From positions 744,001 through 808,000 of the forward strand of contig NZ_JAHVIT010000002.1 in the NCBI RefSeq assembly GCF_019801605.1: 64,000 bases of DNA, in the 5' to 3' direction. This document shows, piece after piece, positions 30,847 through 40,220 of this stretch; positions within the stretch are counted from its first letter, which is position 1, and every line of letters begins with the position of its first letter. This stretch comes from Maritimibacter alkaliphilus (lineage in GTDB: Bacteria; Pseudomonadota; Alphaproteobacteria; Rhodobacterales; Rhodobacteraceae). The position numbers were made by a program, and so were the translations under genes. Under the pieces are notes generated by a model that worked only from the letters and a program-made list of their open reading frames with translations, was not told where the DNA came from and did no database searches.

Positions 30847-31826
30847 GCCTGCTCTCCCTTCGTCTTCCAGATCAGGTGCAGGAAGAGCGGCGCGCCCACG
30901 AGGGCCGTCACCACGCCGAGCTTCAGGTCCCGGTCGGGCATCACCACGCGCACCGCGATGTCGGCGGCCAGCAGCAGTGCCGCCCCGCCCGCGGCGGAGG
31001 TCCAGAGCAGGGCCGAGGGCCGCGCGCCCACAACGGGCCGCAGCAGGTGCGGCACCACAAGGCCGACGAAGCCGATGGCGCCCGCAACGGCGGTACCCGC
31101 GCCCACGACGCAGGCGGTGCCCAGCACCAGCGCCAGCCGCAGCCGTGTCAGGTGGACGCCCATGGCGCCCGCCGCATCCTCGCCCAGCGTCAGCGCGTCG
31201 AGCCCGCGGCCCGTCCGGGCCAGCAGCAGCGCGCCCGCCGCCATGAAAGGCGCTGCCAGCCAGACATGCACCATGGACCGGTCGGCGAGCGAGCCCATCA
31301 TCCAGAAGACGATCTCCCCGGCGGCATAGGGCGAGGGCGAGAGGTTCAGCACCAGCGAGGTCAGCGCCGAGGCCATGGCCGAGACGGCGATGCCGGCCAG
31401 GATCAGCGTCAGGGAACCGCCACGTGGCCCGGCCAGCAGGACCAGCAGCAGCACGGCCCCCACGGCGCCCGCAAGTGCCATCAGCGGCAGGGCGAGGGCA
31501 AAGGCGGCGGAGAGGCCGGTCTGGATCGAGATCACGGCGCCGAGCGCGGCGGAGCCCGAAATGCCGATCAGCCCCGGCTCGGCCAGCGGGTTGCGCAGGT
31601 AGCCCTGCATCGCGGCCCCGGCGAGGCCGAGCGAGCCACCGATCAGGATCGCCAGCAGCATCCGGGGCAGGCGGATTTCCCGCATTACCAGCGGCAACGG
31701 GCCATCGCCACCGGCCACAAGCGCCTTGAGCGCGGCAATTGGCCCGATATCGGCCGGGCCGATGACGAGGGAGGCCAGCGCCAGCAGGGCAACCAGCGGC
31801 AGCAGGACGGCAAAGGCTTTTTTCAC
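30843..31826 (-). CDS. btuC: Corrinoid ABC transporter permease (FecCD/BtuC family)
   Basis: A 327-residue permease with about nine to ten membrane helices. Typical FecCD segments are seen: LPRMLLAILIGGSLGLAGAAMQGYLRNPLAEPGLIGISGSAALG, and GAIGFVGLVVPHLLRPVVG, which contains the coupling region contacting the ATPase. Specificity for corrinoids rather than siderophores is inferred from the upstream cobalamin riboswitch, btuB and the linked cbiZ. It overlaps btuF and btuD at both ends by 4 bases. Confidence 0.92.
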   Translation of the reverse strand: MKKAFAVLLPLVALLALASLVIGPADIGPIAALKALVAGGDGPLPLVMREIRLPRMLLAILIGGSLGLAGAAMQGYLRNPLAEPGLIGISGSAALGAVISIQTGLSAAFALALPLMALAGAVGAVLLLVLLAGPRGGSLTLILAGIAVSAMASALTSLVLNLSPSPYAAGEIVFWMMGSLADRSMVHVWLAAPFMAAGALLLARTGRGLDALTLGEDAAGAMGVHLTRLRLALVLGTACVVGAGTAVAGAIGFVGLVVPHLLRPVVGARPSALLWTSAAGGAALLLAADIAVRVVMPDRDLKLGVVTALVGAPLFLHLIWKTKGEQA

Positions 31827-32665
31827 TGCGCGGGCCTCATCCGCTCGCGCATGTCGGTCAGTTTCTTCATCGCACCCAGGACTTTCGGGGTTCCGCAGAT
31901 CCAGTCGGCATCCGACATGATCGCGCCGGGGACGGCATCGCGCAACCGTTCCACCACGGGATGTTCGAGGATTTCCTCCGACCGCGATCCGCCGGGATAG
32001 GCGCGCGATGTGATCAGGGCGTCGGGTTCGGCCATGGCGAGCAATTCCAGCGGCATCGGGCCGCCATAGGGGAAGCCCGCCTCGGCGGCGACATTGGCGA
32101 AACCGGCGGCGGCGAGGATCTGGCCCGCAAGGGTCTGGTCGCCGGTGGTGTAGCCATTGGCGTAGTAGAGCGCGGCCCGGGGGCGCGCGTCGCCCGCAGG
32201 TGCGCGCAGCGCGGCGAGATCGGCATCGAACTGCGCGGTCAGCGCCTCGGCCTTGGCTTCGCGGTGCAGCAGCGTGCCGACCTCCGCGATATGGTCGCGG
32301 ACCTCCTCCAGCGAATTGGCCGGCGCGATCTGGGCGACGCGGACGCCGAGACGGCGCAGCATGGCCACGGCGGCGAGGGAGGAATACTGCCCGGCGAGGA
32401 CCAGGTCGGGCTGCATCAGCCAGACTTCCTCGGCAAGGGCGTGGTTGATGTCATAGGCCTGCGCCTCCTCCACCATGGCGGAGGACCGCGGATCGGTCGC
32501 CAGCATGGAGACCGAGTGCAGCTGCCCCGGCGCGGCCAGCATCATCGCCAGCTGGTCGGTGCAGAGGTTGATAGAGACGACCCGGCGCGGCGCGGCGTCT
32601 TGCGCCTGCGCTGCGGCCGGGACGCCGAGGCAGAGGGCGGCCAGAAACGCCCGGGCGGATCGCAT
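31823..32665 (-). CDS. btuF: Periplasmic corrinoid-binding protein
   Basis: A 280-residue class III substrate-binding protein with an N-terminal signal peptide (cleavage about after AAQAQ). The mature part begins with RRVVSINLCTDQLAMML, the usual first strand of BtuF-like proteins, and has the central helix linking two lobes. The start ATG 32665 has GGGGAT/CAGGG purines upstream and is preferred over an in-frame start 15 codons earlier. It receives corrinoids after passage through BtuB and delivers them to BtuCD. Confidence 0.88.
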   Translation of the reverse strand: MRSARAFLAALCLGVPAAAQAQDAAPRRVVSINLCTDQLAMMLAAPGQLHSVSMLATDPRSSAMVEEAQAYDINHALAEEVWLMQPDLVLAGQYSSLAAVAMLRRLGVRVAQIAPANSLEEVRDHIAEVGTLLHREAKAEALTAQFDADLAALRAPAGDARPRAALYYANGYTTGDQTLAGQILAAAGFANVAAEAGFPYGGPMPLELLAMAEPDALITSRAYPGGSRSEEILEHPVVERLRDAVPGAIMSDADWICGTPKVLGAMKKLTDMRERMRPAQ

Positions 32666-32716
32666 CCCTGATCCCCGGCCCGGACGTGGGGCTTTCCGGC
32701 CGTACCGCACCGCCTC

Positions 32717-34594
32717 TTACCAGGACGAGCTCAGGCCGATGTAGGCCGTGCGCCCGCGCGAGGCATAGCCCCAGGTGTCGGAGTAGTCGTCGTCGAAGAG
32801 GTTCAGCACCCGGCCCGTCACCTTCACCGTATCGGTCACCGCGTATTGCGCCGAGACGTCCACCACCGTGTAGTCGGGCAGCTTCTCGACAGCGTAGCTG
32901 CCGAAGTACTGCGCGTCGTAGTTGCCCGCGACATAGCGCAGGTCGCCGTTCAGCAGCAGGCGCCCGTCAAGCGAGGTCCAGGTCGCGCCGAGGGTGAGCG
33001 TATGCTCGGGGCGGCGCTGCTCGACCGAGCCATCGGGGTTGGTGGCGTCGAGGTAGGTATAGGCGGCGCGCAGGCTGAGTTGCTCCGTCGCTTCGAAGCG
33101 GGCCGCCAGTTCCACACCCTGCCGGTCGCTGTCGCCGGTCTGGTTGATGTAGGTGTAGGTCGTGGCATCGGCCATGACCGAGGTGATCTCGTCGGTCAGG
33201 GTCTCGTTGAAATAGGTCACGTCGATCGTGCCACGGCCCGCGGCGAAGGGCACCTCGACACCGATGTCGAAGGAGGTGTTCTCCTCCGGCTTCAGGTCGG
33301 TGTTCCCGGTGTAGGTGATGCCGCTGTAGGTGTCGTTGGCGAAGAGCTCGTAGTAGCTGGGATTGACCGAGCCCTTGCCCGCCGAGGCGTGCAGCCGGAT
33401 GCCGCTGGCCAGCGTGTAGCTGACGCCCGCGTTCCAGGTGGTCACGTTGCCGAACTGGTCGTTGTCGTCATGCCGGATGCCGACCTGCAGGTCGAGACCG
33501 GGCGCGAAGCTGCCCCGGTACTCCGCCGCGATCGAGTTGGTCTCGCGGTTGTAGAGCGAATTGGTGGTCGAGCTGTCCTGCGCATTCTCCAGCATCAGCG
33601 TGACCATGTGGTTCGCCGCCGCCACGGTGCCGTCGATGCCGTAGGACAGGCGGTACTTCAGCACCTCGGTTTCGGTCTCGGTCGGGGCGACGCCATTGTA
33701 GCCCTGGTCGTAGTCGGTGCGCTCGTAGCTCAGCCGGTTGACCATGCGCCCGCCGAGGCTCTCGTATTCCAGCCAGACCTGCGCGGTCTGCTCCTCGCGG
33801 TCGCTCCACTGGGTCGGATCGTCCACGACGTATTCGCCGGCGGTGGCCGCCGTCCAGGACTCGCTGTCGTAGTCGTAGGTCTCTTCGGAATGGCGGAAGG
33901 TCGCGCCCATGGTCAGGCCGGGCAGCAGCTCGTAATCCGCGGCGAACTGCCAGGTCTCGCGGGTGATGCCGTCCTTCTCGCCGCCCGAGCCCGAGTAGTC
34001 GTAGCCCTCGTCGTTGCGCTTGGCATAGGTCAGCGAAACGCCGCCCTTCTCGCCCCGGTGGGTGACGAAGCCCGAGACGGCCCAGCCGCTGCCGGCCTCG
34101 ACGGTGCCGCCGTAGTGCAGGCCGCTGCCGCTGGATTTCTTGGTGATGATGTTGATCACACCGGCCGAGGCATTGGAGCCGTAGAAGGCGGACTGCGGCC
34201 CGCGCAGCACCTCGATCCGCTCGATATTGGCGGTCTCGAGCCCGGTGAGGATGTATTCGCCATCGCCGCCGGCGGCCTCGATGCCGTCGATCAGGATCAG
34301 CGTGTGGCTCGACTCGCCGCCGCGGATGCGGACCTGCGTGTAGCTGGCGCCGCTGCCCGAAACGCTCACGCCCGGTACGAGGCGCAGGGCCTCCTGCACC
34401 GAGGCCACGCCGCGCTCTTCCAACTCCTCGCCGGTCAGCACCGTGGCCGAGCGCCCGTAGCGCGCGGCGTCGATCGGGGTCAGGCCGCCCGAGACGATGA
34501 TCTCGTCCAGTTCGATCATGCTCTGCGCGCGGGCGGCAAGCGGAGAGGTGGCGGCGGTGATGGCCAGAACGGCCGTGGTCATCTTGAGTGTCAT
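32717..34594 (-). CDS. btuB: TonB-dependent cobalamin receptor
   Basis: A 625-residue outer-membrane receptor. It has a signal peptide ending about LAARAQS, a TonB-box-like ELDEIIVSGG, a plug domain (VQEALRLVPGVSVSGSG and IRGGESSHTLILIDGIE), and a 22-strand barrel ending in GLSSSW with the terminal aromatic needed for outer-membrane insertion. The ATG at 34594 follows an AAGGGACAGAG purine stretch; the longer in-frame frame runs into the leader. The gene is the first of the operon and lies directly downstream of the cobalamin riboswitch. Confidence 0.93.
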   Translation of the reverse strand: MTLKMTTAVLAITAATSPLAARAQSMIELDEIIVSGGLTPIDAARYGRSATVLTGEELEERGVASVQEALRLVPGVSVSGSGASYTQVRIRGGESSHTLILIDGIEAAGGDGEYILTGLETANIERIEVLRGPQSAFYGSNASAGVINIITKKSSGSGLHYGGTVEAGSGWAVSGFVTHRGEKGGVSLTYAKRNDEGYDYSGSGGEKDGITRETWQFAADYELLPGLTMGATFRHSEETYDYDSESWTAATAGEYVVDDPTQWSDREEQTAQVWLEYESLGGRMVNRLSYERTDYDQGYNGVAPTETETEVLKYRLSYGIDGTVAAANHMVTLMLENAQDSSTTNSLYNRETNSIAAEYRGSFAPGLDLQVGIRHDDNDQFGNVTTWNAGVSYTLASGIRLHASAGKGSVNPSYYELFANDTYSGITYTGNTDLKPEENTSFDIGVEVPFAAGRGTIDVTYFNETLTDEITSVMADATTYTYINQTGDSDRQGVELAARFEATEQLSLRAAYTYLDATNPDGSVEQRRPEHTLTLGATWTSLDGRLLLNGDLRYVAGNYDAQYFGSYAVEKLPDYTVVDVSAQYAVTDTVKVTGRVLNLFDDDYSDTWGYASRGRTAYIGLSSSW

Positions 34595-34744
34595 CTCTGT
34601 CCCTTCCGGGCGCCCCGTTGGTCGGGGCAGGTGCTTGCGTTCAGCGACCGGAAATGGACAGGTGACCCCCCGGCAGCGGTGCGGTGTCACCACATACGGA
34701 CAGGTCCGTTGCCCCGGGCGCCCTCCGCGCCCCGAACAGGGTGA

Positions 34745-34935
34745 ACGGCTTCGACAGGTTTCCTGACTTGCGGGTCATCGCCTTACCGGGCCTTCCCGCC
34801 GCGCCCTTGTGGCGCCGCAGTGGCATGATCCGGCATCGCTCGCCGCTTACAGTTGCGGGGGCAGTTGCGGCATTGGGCCCAAGGCCCGCACCGCATTCCC
34901 TTTTGCACCGGGCGTGGGGACACCCGGACCGAAGC
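34745..34935 (-). ncRNA. Cobalamin riboswitch (AdoCbl aptamer)
   Basis: Read on the minus strand, the region shows the landmarks of the class in order: AAAAGGGAATGCGGTG (34904-34889), the core CTGCCCCCGCAACTGTAAG (around 34870-34850), GCCACTG, a GGGAAGGC segment, and the B12 box GCAAGTCAGGAAACCTG (ending near 34753). It sits about 150 bases upstream of btuB. Binding of adenosylcobalamin is expected to lower expression of btuBFCD-cbiZ, probably by sequestering the ribosome binding site or by early termination. The exact 5' edge is approximate. Confidence 0.95.
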
Positions 34936-35160
34936 TGGCCGGGACCCTAGGGCAGGAGGGGCCTTCAGTGCAAGAGCGAAAGCCCTGTCACCCGCCCTGA
35001 GACCGGGGCCTGCCCCCCCCCGCGCGCCCGGGCCGTGACGCCCTACTTGCGCATGCCCTGCGTCTGGCGGTCACATGGGGCGCGTCGCCCCATGCGGCAG
35101 GAAGACCGCTTTCCCGAAACCTGCAATCAGATTAGACCTTTGCGGGAAAGGACGGCCCCC
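34936..35160. other. Divergent region between the riboswitch and cydD
   Basis: This stretch should contain the btuB operon promoter (minus strand) and the cydD promoter (plus strand). It includes a C-run and GC-rich segments around 34995-35040 and the purine-rich GGAAAGGA ribosome binding site for cydD. I see no FNR box or other defined operator here. Confidence 0.5.
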
Positions 35161-36810
35161 ATGTCCCGGACCTCTGCCCTCACGCGCCTCGTGGCGCCCG
35201 CCGCTGCGCGGCACCTGCGTCTCGCCTCCGGCCTTGGCCTGGCGGCCGGGTTGCTCTGGCCCGTGCAGGCGGCCGCGATCGCCTGGGCGATTCCGGCGTG
35301 GATCGAGGGGCGCTGGGTGGCGGGGCTCTGGGCCGCTGCGCTCTTCCTTGCGGCCGCGCTGATCCGGGCCGGGCTGGAGGCCCTGGCCGCCCGCCGGGCC
35401 TACCGCGGCGCGGACATGGTGATCACCGAGGCGCGCGGGGCGCTGCTCGACCGCGAGGAGGTGCAGCTCTCGGGCGGCGTCTCCTCCGCGGCGCTCGGCG
35501 CGATGGTGGCGCAGAAGCTGCCGCTGCTCTCGCCCTATCTCACCCGCTACCAGACCGCGATGGTGCGCGTCATGGTACTGCCGCTGCTCTACCTCTGCCT
35601 CGTCTTCCCGATCTCCTGGGCGGCGGGGCTCGTGCTGCTGGTGGCGGGGCCTCTGATCCCGGTCTTCATGGCCCTCGTCGGCATGGCCGCGAAGGAGGCA
35701 AGCGACCGCCAGATGGCCGAGATCGGCGACATGAACGCGCTGCTTATCGACAATATCGCCGCCCTGCCGGACATCCGCCTGCTGAACGCGACCGAACGGG
35801 CGCGTACGGATTTCGCGGCCCGGGCCGAGGCTCTGAAAACGCGCACCATGGCGGTGCTGCGGGTGGCCTTCCTCTCCTCCACCGTGCTGGAGCTCTTCGC
35901 CGCACTCGGCGTGGCGATGGTGGCGGTCTATGTCGGCTTCTCACTGCTGGGGGAGATCCCCTTCGGCGCCTATGCCACGCCGCTCACGCTGGGGCAGGGG
36001 CTCTTCCTGCTGCTCATGGCGCCCGAGTATTTCCAGCCTTTGCGCGACCTTGCCGCCGCGTGGCACGACCGGGCCGCGGCCCAGTCCGTCGCCGATGAAC
36101 TGGAGGCGCTGGCCGCCCGGCCCGCCGATCCGATCCTCGGCACCGGCGACCTGGCCGCGCCGATCCCCGGGCCCGCCACGCTGACGATGACCCGCGTCGC
36201 GGTGCAGCGCGGGACGCGCCGGCTGGCGCTGCCCGACATCACGCTGGAGCCGGGCGAGATGGTCGTTCTGGCGGGCCCCAGCGGGGCGGGCAAATCCACG
36301 GCGCTCGACCTTGCGGCAGGATTACTGCGGGCCGGGGAGGGAGAGATCACGGTGGCGGGACAGACGCTCGACCGGCTCACCGCCGATGGCTGGCGTGCCC
36401 GGATCGCCTATATCCCGCAGGCCGTCCGGATGCCCGATGCGCCGCTGCGCGACATTCTCGACCCGCACGGACGGGGCGGCGACATGGCGGCGGCGCTGCG
36501 TGCCGCGCGGGCCGATCACGTCGTGGCGGCCCTGCCCGAGGGGCTGGAGACACGGCTGGGCGAGACCGGCGCAGGCGTTTCGGGCGGCGAGGCGCGGCGG
36601 CTGTTGCTGGCCCGCGCCTTCCTTGCCGGGGCCGAGGTGATCCTCGCGGACGAGCCCACCGCCGACCTTGACCACGCCACGGCGCGGCAGGTGATCGACG
36701 CGCTTGCCGCGCTGAAGGGGCAGGGGGCGGCGCTGCTGGTGGCGACCCATGACCCGGAGCTGATGCACCGCGCCGACCGGGTGGTGCGGATCGGGGAGGA
36801 TGCGGCATGA
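35161..36810 (+). CDS. cydD: Thiol exporter subunit CydD (ABC transporter)
   Basis: A 549-residue half-transporter: six membrane helices in about residues 15-310, then an ATPase domain with Walker A GPSGAGKST, signature VSGGEARRLLLARAFL, Walker B VILADEPTADLD and switch His in ATHDPE. CydDC exports glutathione and cysteine to the periplasm (or otherwise loads haem and redox balance) and is needed to mature cytochrome bd. The ATG at 35161 follows GGAAAGGA. cydC starts in a 4-base overlap, and cydABX follow downstream. Confidence 0.93.
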   Translation: MSRTSALTRLVAPAAARHLRLASGLGLAAGLLWPVQAAAIAWAIPAWIEGRWVAGLWAAALFLAAALIRAGLEALAARRAYRGADMVITEARGALLDREEVQLSGGVSSAALGAMVAQKLPLLSPYLTRYQTAMVRVMVLPLLYLCLVFPISWAAGLVLLVAGPLIPVFMALVGMAAKEASDRQMAEIGDMNALLIDNIAALPDIRLLNATERARTDFAARAEALKTRTMAVLRVAFLSSTVLELFAALGVAMVAVYVGFSLLGEIPFGAYATPLTLGQGLFLLLMAPEYFQPLRDLAAAWHDRAAAQSVADELEALAARPADPILGTGDLAAPIPGPATLTMTRVAVQRGTRRLALPDITLEPGEMVVLAGPSGAGKSTALDLAAGLLRAGEGEITVAGQTLDRLTADGWRARIAYIPQAVRMPDAPLRDILDPHGRGGDMAAALRAARADHVVAALPEGLETRLGETGAGVSGGEARRLLLARAFLAGAEVILADEPTADLDHATARQVIDALAALKGQGAALLVATHDPELMHRADRVVRIGEDAA

Positions 36811-38447
36811 GACAGCTGTGGCGCGTGTTGCGCCTGCTCTGGTCCGCGCGGCCCTGGGGCATGTGGCGCGGGGCGGTCCTCTCGGTCGTGGTGCTGGTCA
36901 TGGGGGCTGCGCTGCTGGGGCTGTCGGGCTGGTTCATCACCGCGACGGGCATGGCGGGGCTCGCGGGCATCGGCATCGCCTTCGACGTCTTCCGCCCCTC
37001 GGCAGGGGTGCGGATGCTGGCGCTTGGCCGCGCCGCCGCGCGCTATGCCGAACGGCTGCTGACCCATGACGCCACGCTCTCGGCGCTGGCGGTGCTGCGG
37101 CTCGACCTGCTCAAACGCCTCTCCGCCCGTCCGCTGGCCGAGCTGCGCCAGCTGCGCGGCGGCGTGGCGCTGACGCGGATCACGGCGGATGTGGATGCGC
37201 TCGACGGGGTGGCGCTGCGGCTCGCGCTGCCGATCGCCTCGGCGCTGCTGACCCATTGCTTCGCCTTCCTGATGCTCTGGTGGCTGGTGACGCTGCCGGT
37301 CGCGCTGACGGTGACGGCGGGCTACCTCGGCGGGGCAGGGGTGATCCTCTACCGCGTGGGGCGTCGCGGCTTCGGCCCCTCCTCGCGGGCCGAGGCGGCG
37401 GGGCAGGAGATGCGCCGCGCGGCGATCGGCCTCTTCCGCGGGCAGCGCGACCTGATCCTGCAAGGCCGGATGCCCGCGGCGCGGGCCGCCCTCACCGGGG
37501 CCGAGACCGAGGCGCGGGCGGCCCATGACCTTCTCGACCGGCTGGATGCGCGGGCGGGTCTGGCGCTGGCCACGTTGGTGGCATTGGTGACAACCGCCGT
37601 GATGGTGCTGGCCCTGCACGCGGTGCAGAGCGGCGCGGCGCAGCCCGCGGCGGCAGCCATCGGGGTCTTTGCGGCACTGGCCTTGGCCGAGACGGTGATG
37701 CCCCTGCGCCGCGGGCTGGCGGAGCTGGGCCGGATGCGCGATGCCGCTGAACGGGTGCTGTCGCAGCCCGAGGCCGCCGTCGCGGGGCCGAAGGCTCCGC
37801 TGGCCGCTGACACCGCCGCCGGGCTGCGGGTGCAGGGGCTTACTCTGACCCGGCCAGACCGGGTGAAACCGCTGGCGGAGGGCCTCTCCTTCGTGGTGGC
37901 CATCGGGGAAACGGTGGCGATCCGCGGCGAGAGCGGGTCCGGCAAGTCGACGCTGCTGGATGTGCTGGCGCGGGTCACGCCCTCGGCCGGGGCGGTGCAC
38001 CTTCTGGGGCAGCGGCTGGAGGACTACCCCGAGGACCAGCTGCGCCGCCTGCTGACGCTGGTCCCGCAGCGCAGCGCGCTGATGGGCGGCACGATCCGCC
38101 AGAACCTCGCCCTCGCCCGGGCCGACGTGAGCGATGACGCCGCGTGGCAGGCGCTGCGCGCCGTGGCGCTGGACGGTGTGATTGCCGAGCGCGGCGGGCT
38201 GGAGGCGATGCTGGGCGAGGGGGGCGCGGGCCTCTCCGGCGGGGAGGCGCGGCGGCTTGTTCTGGCCCGCACTCTGCTGCGGCGCCCGGCTGTGCTACTC
38301 TTGGACGAGGCGACCGAGGGGCTGGACGATGTGACCGCCCGAAAGGTCCTCTCCGGCATCCGCGAGACCCTGCCGGAGGTCGCCCTGCTGCTGGCGGCTC
38401 ACCGCCATGCGGAACTGGAATTCGCGGACCGGATCATTCAGCTTTAG
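36807..38447 (+). CDS. cydC: Thiol exporter subunit CydC (ABC transporter)
   Basis: A 546-residue partner of CydD. Residues about 15-300 are the transmembrane domain (GLSGWFITATGMAGLAGIG is typical of CydC helix 1-2), and the ATPase domain has Walker A GESGSGKST, signature LSGGEARRLVLARTLL, Walker B VLLLDEATEGLD and LAAHRH. The ATG overlaps the cydD stop by 4 bases, indicating coupled translation of the heterodimer. The gene ends 169 bases before cydA, with a perfect FNR box in the gap. Confidence 0.93.
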   Translation: MRQLWRVLRLLWSARPWGMWRGAVLSVVVLVMGAALLGLSGWFITATGMAGLAGIGIAFDVFRPSAGVRMLALGRAAARYAERLLTHDATLSALAVLRLDLLKRLSARPLAELRQLRGGVALTRITADVDALDGVALRLALPIASALLTHCFAFLMLWWLVTLPVALTVTAGYLGGAGVILYRVGRRGFGPSSRAEAAGQEMRRAAIGLFRGQRDLILQGRMPAARAALTGAETEARAAHDLLDRLDARAGLALATLVALVTTAVMVLALHAVQSGAAQPAAAAIGVFAALALAETVMPLRRGLAELGRMRDAAERVLSQPEAAVAGPKAPLAADTAAGLRVQGLTLTRPDRVKPLAEGLSFVVAIGETVAIRGESGSGKSTLLDVLARVTPSAGAVHLLGQRLEDYPEDQLRRLLTLVPQRSALMGGTIRQNLALARADVSDDAAWQALRAVALDGVIAERGGLEAMLGEGGAGLSGGEARRLVLARTLLRRPAVLLLDEATEGLDDVTARKVLSGIRETLPEVALLLAAHRHAELEFADRIIQL

Positions 38448-38513
38448 AAGGGAGTGTTCAAAAAACACAAGCCTGTGAATGGCATAACGTCACATTCCGC
38501 AAATCGCATCCAG

Positions 38514-38527
38514 TTGATGCAGATCAA
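38514..38527 (+). promoter_or_regulatory. FNR/FnrL box upstream of cydA
   Basis: TTGAT-GCAG-ATCAA is a perfect match to the FNR consensus. Its centre (38520/38521) placed at -41.5 predicts a transcription start near 38562, and TATTGC at 38550-38555 sits exactly where the -10 element should be. This is a class II activator layout, predicting low-oxygen induction of cydABX. Confidence 0.92.
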
Positions 38528-38616
38528 ACGCACACGGATTGGCGGGGTGTATTGCGCGACAGAAACCTGCATTTTCGAGACACTATACGGTTTCGGGTAA
38601 CCACGGGAGTTCCCTC

Positions 38617-40215
38617 ATGGAGTTCGACGTCGTCGAGCTGTCACGCCTCCAATTCGCGATGACAGCGCTATATCACTTCCTCTTCGTGCCGCTGACTTTG
38701 GGTCTGTCGATCCTCGTCGCGATCATGGAGACGGTCTATGTCATGACCAACCGCCCCATCTGGCGCCAGATGACGAAGTTCTGGGGGACCCTCTTCGGGA
38801 TCAATTTTGTCCTCGGCGTCGCCACGGGGATCACCATGGAATTCCAGTTCGGCATGAACTGGTCCTACTACAGCCACTACGTGGGCGACATCTTCGGGGC
38901 GCCGCTGGCGATCGAAGGGCTGATGGCCTTCTTCCTCGAGGCGACCTTCGTGGGGCTCTTCTTCTTCGGTTGGGACAAGCTGTCGAAAGTCGCGCATATG
39001 ATCGTTGCGTGGCTGGTGGCCATCGGGTCGAATTTTTCGGCGCTGTGGATCCTCATCGCGAACGGCTGGATGCAGAACCCGGTCGGTGCGGAGTTCAACC
39101 CCGACACGATGCGGATGGAGATGACCTCCTTCTTCGAGGTGATGTTCAACGAGGTGGCGCAGGCCAAGTTCGTGCACACCGTCTCGGCCGGCTATGTCAC
39201 CGCCTCGGTCTTCGTCCTTGGCGTGTCGGCGTGGTACATGCTGAAGGGCCGTCATATCGAACTGGCGCGGCGCTCCATCGCGGTGGCCTCCTCCTTCGGA
39301 CTGGCCGCGGCGCTCTCGGTCGTGGTGCTGGGGGATGAGAGCGGCTATTCCGCCTCCCATACCCAGAAGATGAAACTGGCCGCGATCGAGGCGATGTGGG
39401 AAACCCACGAGGCGCCCGCGCCCTTCACCATCGTCGGCTTCCCGGACCAGGAGGCGCGCGAGACCCATTACGCCATCCACGTGCCCTACGTGATGGGGCT
39501 GATCGGGACCCGCTCGCTGACGACCGAGATCCCCGGCATCGAGGACCTCGTCGCGGAGTCGGAGGACAAGATCCGCTCGGGGCTGATCGCCTATGACGCG
39601 CTGATGACGATCCGGGCCGAGCGCGACGCAACCCCCGCCGAGGTGCGCGCCACCTTCGAGGACCATTCCGAGGACCTCGGCTATGCCCTGCTGCTGAAGC
39701 GCTATGTCGACGACCCGCGCGATGCCACGGAAGAGCAGATCGCCATGGCCGCTGACGATACGGTGCCGCACGTCTGGCCGCTGTTCTGGGCCTTCCGGAT
39801 CATGGTCGGCCTCGGCTTCTGCTTCATCGCGGTGATGGCCTCCTTCTTCGTCATGGCACAGATCAAGGGCATGCGCTTCCCGCGTCCCGCGCTCTGGCTG
39901 GCGGTGGTCATGATCCCTGCGCCCTGGATCGCGGCCGAACTGGGCTGGATCGTCGCGGAATACGGGCGGCAACCCTGGACGGTGGACGGCATCCTGCCGA
40001 CCGCGCTTTCGGCCAGCCACCTCAGCGTCGGCGATCTGCTGATCACGCTGGCGGGCTTCGTCATCTTCTACTCGGTGCTCTTCATCATCGAGATGGGTCT
40101 GATGGTGAAATACATCCGCAAGGGTCCGCAGGAAGACGTCGAGGCCACCGAGGTCTGGATGCAGAAACACGAACGCCGGATGCGCAGCTCCGGTGAAGTC
40201 AGCCCCGCGGAGTAA
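38617..40215 (+). CDS. cydA: Cytochrome bd ubiquinol oxidase subunit I
   Basis: A 532-residue membrane protein with about nine helices. SRLQFAMTALYHFLFVPLTLGLS carries the haem b595 ligand His near residue 20; QAKFVHTVSAGYVTASVF carries a further haem ligand His, and GRQPWTVDGILPT is the strongly conserved segment after the quinol-binding Q-loop. The enzyme oxidises quinol and reduces oxygen with high affinity. The ATG at 38617 has GGGAG upstream. It is transcribed from an FNR-box promoter and followed by cydB after 5 bases. Confidence 0.96.
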   Translation: MEFDVVELSRLQFAMTALYHFLFVPLTLGLSILVAIMETVYVMTNRPIWRQMTKFWGTLFGINFVLGVATGITMEFQFGMNWSYYSHYVGDIFGAPLAIEGLMAFFLEATFVGLFFFGWDKLSKVAHMIVAWLVAIGSNFSALWILIANGWMQNPVGAEFNPDTMRMEMTSFFEVMFNEVAQAKFVHTVSAGYVTASVFVLGVSAWYMLKGRHIELARRSIAVASSFGLAAALSVVVLGDESGYSASHTQKMKLAAIEAMWETHEAPAPFTIVGFPDQEARETHYAIHVPYVMGLIGTRSLTTEIPGIEDLVAESEDKIRSGLIAYDALMTIRAERDATPAEVRATFEDHSEDLGYALLLKRYVDDPRDATEEQIAMAADDTVPHVWPLFWAFRIMVGLGFCFIAVMASFFVMAQIKGMRFPRPALWLAVVMIPAPWIAAELGWIVAEYGRQPWTVDGILPTALSASHLSVGDLLITLAGFVIFYSVLFIIEMGLMVKYIRKGPQEDVEATEVWMQKHERRMRSSGEVSPAE

Positions 40216-40220
40216 GTGAC

